Source of the DNA: Paenibacillus hemerocallicola
Lineage (GTDB): Bacteria; Bacillota; Bacilli; Paenibacillales; NBRC-103111
Direction: 5' to 3'
NCBI RefSeq assembly: GCF_006265175.1
Contig: NZ_VDCQ01000045.1
Location: 17,137 to 81,136 of the forward strand
DNA length: 64,000 bases
The translations under genes and the position numbers were made by a program. Shown piece by piece: positions 61,333-64,000 of the stretch. Under the pieces are notes generated by a model, which saw only the letters and a program-made list of their open reading frames with translations, was not told the origin of the DNA and did no database searches. Numbering within the stretch: position 1 is the first letter of the stretch; the number at the start of each line of letters is the position of its first letter.

Positions 61333-62886
61333 ATGATAAAGAAATGGATCGGATGTACGGTTGTATTTTCATTATGCTTGAGCTTGTTGACACCAGGCGG
61401 ACTCAGTCGAGCTGCAGATGCGAGCGTAAGGGTTACGCTGCCGGACTTTACGGTGAACCTGAATGGACATGCGGTCGAAAATCAGTACCGAGATTACCCT
61501 CTGCTGGTTTATCACGGTATCACCTATTTTCCGATGACGTGGTACGACAGCAGACTGCTCGGTTTGGAAGCGAATTGGTCGCCGGACGATGGTCTGATCA
61601 TCAAACAAAGCCAGGTGACCTCTTCGTATGTGCCATTCAAGTCCGAGCGTCGCAACTCGGCCTCCTACGCCGCAGAAGTTCTCGCATCTTCCGTCATGGT
61701 CAACGGGAAGCCGATCGACAACACAAAAGAAGAATATCCGTTGTTAAGCTTCCGGGATGTAACGTATTTTCCATTGACCTGGCGCTTCGCGTACGACGAA
61801 TTCAAATGGGGTTACCAGTGGAGCGATACCGATGGACTTAGCATCACGTCCGAAAACCCGCAGGTGCAAATGGTCCAACTTCCTGCATATTCCGGTGAGA
61901 ACGATGTTGCACTTTTCAAGGGGTATTACTATTTTGTCGAGACGACGGATATGACGAACCATGTATATCGGGCTCCCATGCAGCAGCCATACGACAAGGA
62001 GGAGATTTATTCCTATAACTTCTATACCTCAGATAGGAATCCAAAGGTCGTAACTTTTCAAATCCGTGATAATACTCTTTGGTTTGCCTATCACCTCGGG
62101 GGAGGATTTACGGGTGCGGATCTGTTCGTTAAAATTGGTGACGATGGGAAAGCCGAGCTGCTGCATCGAGGGTATATCGATTTCATGGACACCCCGTATG
62201 GGACATTAATCCTCAATCTCCCTGGCGGCTACATGTATTTATCGCAACCAGGTGAGGATGAGGCGAATAGCAAGGTTGTGGGAGGAGAAAACCCGAGTGT
62301 GATGATGTACTTCAACCAGGCTAGGCGCAGCTTTCCTACAACCGCCGCCTCTGTGGTGGGGGATGATGTCTTCGTGCTGTGCTTAGAAGGCTTCAACGAC
62401 CAGAATTCACTATGCAAAATTAACCTAAAAACGAATAAAAGCGATACGGTCGTCAACTCTGGCATTAGCTCGTTCCGGATTATCAATAGCAAGCTATACT
62501 ATGTGAAAGTCGAGGACAACGCGCTATATTCGTCGGCGCTGGACGGGAAGGGCGAAATCAAGCTGTCCGACCATGCCGTATCATGGTTTGACGGCATCGA
62601 CGGCAACGTATTTTACACAATCCAAAAGGAAACAAACCGATTCGAGCTGTACCATGCCGATCTGGACGGGGAAGACCCGCTCGTTTGGGCAACGCCTGTC
62701 GTCGGCGTGCAAGTGTCGAACGATCGACTCGTCTGCCGACTGGGCGACAACGACGGTGTAGTGATGCTGGACGGTTCAGGCCGCCTGCTGGTGGAAGTGG
62801 CGGATCCGATCGCGCGCGTGCTTACATCCGACGAAGGTGTTTTACTCGAATCCGCCCGAGATTCCTCGGTCTTATTCATTCGTTGA
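61333..62886 (+). CDS. Secreted DUF5050-like beta-propeller protein with two N-terminal copper-amine-oxidase-N-like repeats
   Basis: 517 residues. ATG at 61333 with AAAAGGAG upstream opens a signal peptide (GGLSRAADAS cleavage region, about residue 28). Two repeats follow: NLNGHAVENQYRDYPLLVYH with YFPMTWYDSRLLGLEANW, and VNGKPIDNTKEEYPLLSFRD with YFPLTWRFAYDEFKWGYQW; each looks like a stalk-domain repeat of the copper amine oxidase N-terminal type. The rest (about 190-517) has short strands with ALYSSALDGKG and ELYHADLDGED units like DUF5050 propellers. Likely a cell-surface or secreted protein; role unknown. Confidence 0.75.
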   Translation: MIKKWIGCTVVFSLCLSLLTPGGLSRAADASVRVTLPDFTVNLNGHAVENQYRDYPLLVYHGITYFPMTWYDSRLLGLEANWSPDDGLIIKQSQVTSSYVPFKSERRNSASYAAEVLASSVMVNGKPIDNTKEEYPLLSFRDVTYFPLTWRFAYDEFKWGYQWSDTDGLSITSENPQVQMVQLPAYSGENDVALFKGYYYFVETTDMTNHVYRAPMQQPYDKEEIYSYNFYTSDRNPKVVTFQIRDNTLWFAYHLGGGFTGADLFVKIGDDGKAELLHRGYIDFMDTPYGTLILNLPGGYMYLSQPGEDEANSKVVGGENPSVMMYFNQARRSFPTTAASVVGDDVFVLCLEGFNDQNSLCKINLKTNKSDTVVNSGISSFRIINSKLYYVKVEDNALYSSALDGKGEIKLSDHAVSWFDGIDGNVFYTIQKETNRFELYHADLDGEDPLVWATPVVGVQVSNDRLVCRLGDNDGVVMLDGSGRLLVEVADPIARVLTSDEGVLLESARDSSVLFIR

Positions 62887-62917
62887 AGTAATACTGATTT
62901 CATCTGTGATGCAACAT

Positions 62918-62946
62918 ATTGCACTAACGGAGTATGTTAGTGCAAT
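62918..62946. repeat. 11-base inverted repeat ATTGCACTAAC / GTTAGTGCAAT
   Basis: Perfect arms at 62918-62928 and 62936-62946, loop GGAGTAT, no T tract. The left arm plus GG equals the sequence at 57160-57171, so it may be a dispersed small repeat. Confidence 0.6.
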
Positions 62947-62996
62947 AGATACTGAACAGCCATGCTGATCCGCATTGCAGCTGCTCGCCATAATAA

Positions 62997-63019
62997 AAGC
63001 GCCCTTGAGATGGGCGCTT
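62997..63019 (-). terminator. Minus-strand terminator-like hairpin
   Basis: AAGCGCCC (62997-63004) and GGGCGCTT (63012-63019). On the minus strand it is followed by TTTTATTATGG, so it would terminate transcripts coming from the right. No minus-strand gene that needs it is evident; the rest of 62887-63176 shows nothing else. Confidence 0.5.
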
Positions 63020-63176
63020 ACAATGATGCGAGCTAGCTCCTGAACAACTTGACATGACCGATTGCCTCTCATGGGTATGGCGTTAGACCACATAATCTTT
63101 CGCATATGTAACCTTGCCAACGGATTTCTATCATGCCATTTGCTAATGGTGAATGTGGTGCGCTTATGTTTTTTTA

Positions 63177-63193
63177 TGGTATGATCAGCATAC
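63177..63193 (+). promoter_or_regulatory. Extended -10 and GTATG/CATAC inverted repeat before the GntR gene
   Basis: TGGTATGAT (63177-63185) resembles an extended -10 box, and GTATG (63179-63183) / CATAC (63189-63193) is a short inverted repeat over it. Autoregulation by the FadR-type protein is possible. Confidence 0.35.
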
Positions 63194-63216
63194 TAATATA
63201 TTTGGATGTGTGATAT

Positions 63217-63912
63217 ATGGATCTAACCGAGAAAACAACACTACCGCAAATAGCAAGTGAACGGATCAAGTTATATATTGTGGAACATGAGCTCAAGGCG
63301 GGAGATAAGCTTCCCTCCGTGAATCAATTGATCGATATGCTGAAGGTCAGTCGAACCGTCGTGCGTGAAGCGCTGAAAACGTTGGAGTCGCTTGGCGTTT
63401 TGCGGATTAAGGCGGGAAACGGTGGTATTTTTTTGAATGCCCCCTCTCTCAAGCCATTTGTGGACCAGGTATCCTTTCAATGGAAAAATAACGAGTTGAA
63501 GCTCAAAGAACTTATCGCTACAAGAAGGGTGCTGGAACTCTGTGCCGTAGAGATGGCCATCGAGCATTATGATCTTGGTCTGTTGGAGCAGCTTGATCTT
63601 GCAAACAAACAAATGGAGCAGAGCATTACAGAAAGAAAGCTTCCGATAGAGGAGGATTTGGCATTTCATCGAGCACTTTTCAAGGCGACGGGAAATCAGA
63701 CATTTTTCGAGTTAAGCAATGTGTTAAGCGAGTTTTTTAGCCAAATCAGAGAGCGGCATTTCGTCGATGTCAGAAATAAGATTACTTCCTTTGAAGAGCA
63801 TAAGCAAATTATAGCGCAAATTCGGAAGAAGAATGTGGACGAGGCGAAAGCGATCATGAAGAAGCATTTGTTGGTCTTGGATATGTTGATTTCGAACACA
63901 GCAGAGCAGTAA
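63217..63912 (+). CDS. FadR-subfamily GntR transcriptional regulator
   Basis: 231 residues. The winged helix covers about 10-75 (IASERIKLYIVEHELKAGDK, VNQLIDMLKVSRTVVREALK, LRIKAGNGGIFL) and the all-helical FCD effector domain about 95-225, with metal-binding-type residues in EEDLAFHRALFKATGN (Asp, His) and SFEEHKQIIAQI (His). Such regulators respond to hexuronates, lactate, gluconate or similar acids. The ribosome binding site is weak. The controlled gene is probably downstream, beyond the window. Confidence 0.88.
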   Translation: MDLTEKTTLPQIASERIKLYIVEHELKAGDKLPSVNQLIDMLKVSRTVVREALKTLESLGVLRIKAGNGGIFLNAPSLKPFVDQVSFQWKNNELKLKELIATRRVLELCAVEMAIEHYDLGLLEQLDLANKQMEQSITERKLPIEEDLAFHRALFKATGNQTFFELSNVLSEFFSQIRERHFVDVRNKITSFEEHKQIIAQIRKKNVDEAKAIMKKHLLVLDMLISNTAEQ

Positions 63913-64000
63913 TCAGCTATGGATAACGGTTACGCCGCTAAAAGACAGCCATGAGCCCTTGATATTATCCCCTTTAAGTAGACAGTGTTAAGAATCGACA

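Noticed and set aside
62872..63120. Minus-strand frame overlapping the end of the DUF5050-like gene
   Set aside because: It contains a terminator-like hairpin and the 11-base inverted repeat, and no domain could be recognised.
1..64000. CRISPR arrays, tRNA, rRNA, riboswitches, phage or plasmid replication genes
   Set aside because: No regularly spaced repeats, no tRNA-like cloverleaf or rRNA stretches, and no integrase, capsid or replication protein was recognised on either strand.

Overview
The window looks like chromosomal DNA of a Gram-positive, spore-former-type saprophyte, most likely a member of the Paenibacillaceae (Paenibacillus/Cohnella-like). The reasons are the very large number of lipoprotein solute-binding proteins, the 7TMR-DISM hybrid histidine kinase, AraC, LacI and GntR regulators beside glycoside hydrolases, Tat-exported beta-helix proteins, strong AGGAGG-type ribosome binding sites and common TTG/GTG starts. 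No rRNA, tRNA, CRISPR array or intact mobile element was seen.

Layout. 1-7.7 kb: end of a Gfo/Idh/MocA oxidoreductase, two gene wrecks (FAD oxidoreductase, alpha/beta hydrolase), an AraC regulator divergent from a solute-binding protein (SBP) plus a secreted glycosidase-like protein, a DinB-like protein and a truncated iron-siderophore ATPase. 7.8-18 kb: a hybrid sensor kinase, a group II intron-like scar, an OmpR-type two-component pair, and divergently from it an ABC importer operon (two permeases, an HlyD-like adaptor, an SBP). 18.4-36.2 kb: repeated cassettes of SBP, enzyme and regulator, including a small membrane protein coupled to an SBP, an SGNH esterase, ThuA-like protein, two Tat beta-helix proteins, a GntR-LacI chimeric regulator, a GH78 rhamnosidase, a GH109-like protein and a LacI regulator. 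37-44 kb: an apparently active GH31 enzyme, an SBP gene broken by one in-frame stop codon, and a 998-residue fusion of a GH31 domain that has lost both catalytic aspartates with an AraC DNA-binding domain. 44.4-50.4 kb: an AT-richer zone with several genes damaged by internal deletions (Abi-like protein, MarR, a response-regulator/SBP chimera, an XRE regulator), IS21 debris, and a few intact stress/housekeeping genes. 48.7-56.9 kb: a LacI-controlled group with ceramidase-like, M14 peptidase, NagA-like genes and two SBPs, marked by four copies of an AAACGTTT operator. 57.5-63.9 kb: cysteine hydrolase, HxlR regulator with its probable target operon, GNAT acetyltransferase, a secreted DUF5050-like protein and a FadR-type GntR regulator.

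How it works together: the window is mainly an array of carbohydrate-foraging cassettes. Each typically holds one regulator, one or more secreted or cytoplasmic sugar-processing enzymes and one lipoprotein SBP, but only one cassette carries permeases and none carries an ATPase, so the orphan SBPs presumably share transport machinery encoded elsewhere. The most striking item is the GH31-AraC fusion at 41041-44037: it reads as a glycosidase domain converted into the sugar sensor of a one-component transcription factor, sitting beside its probably active paralogue.
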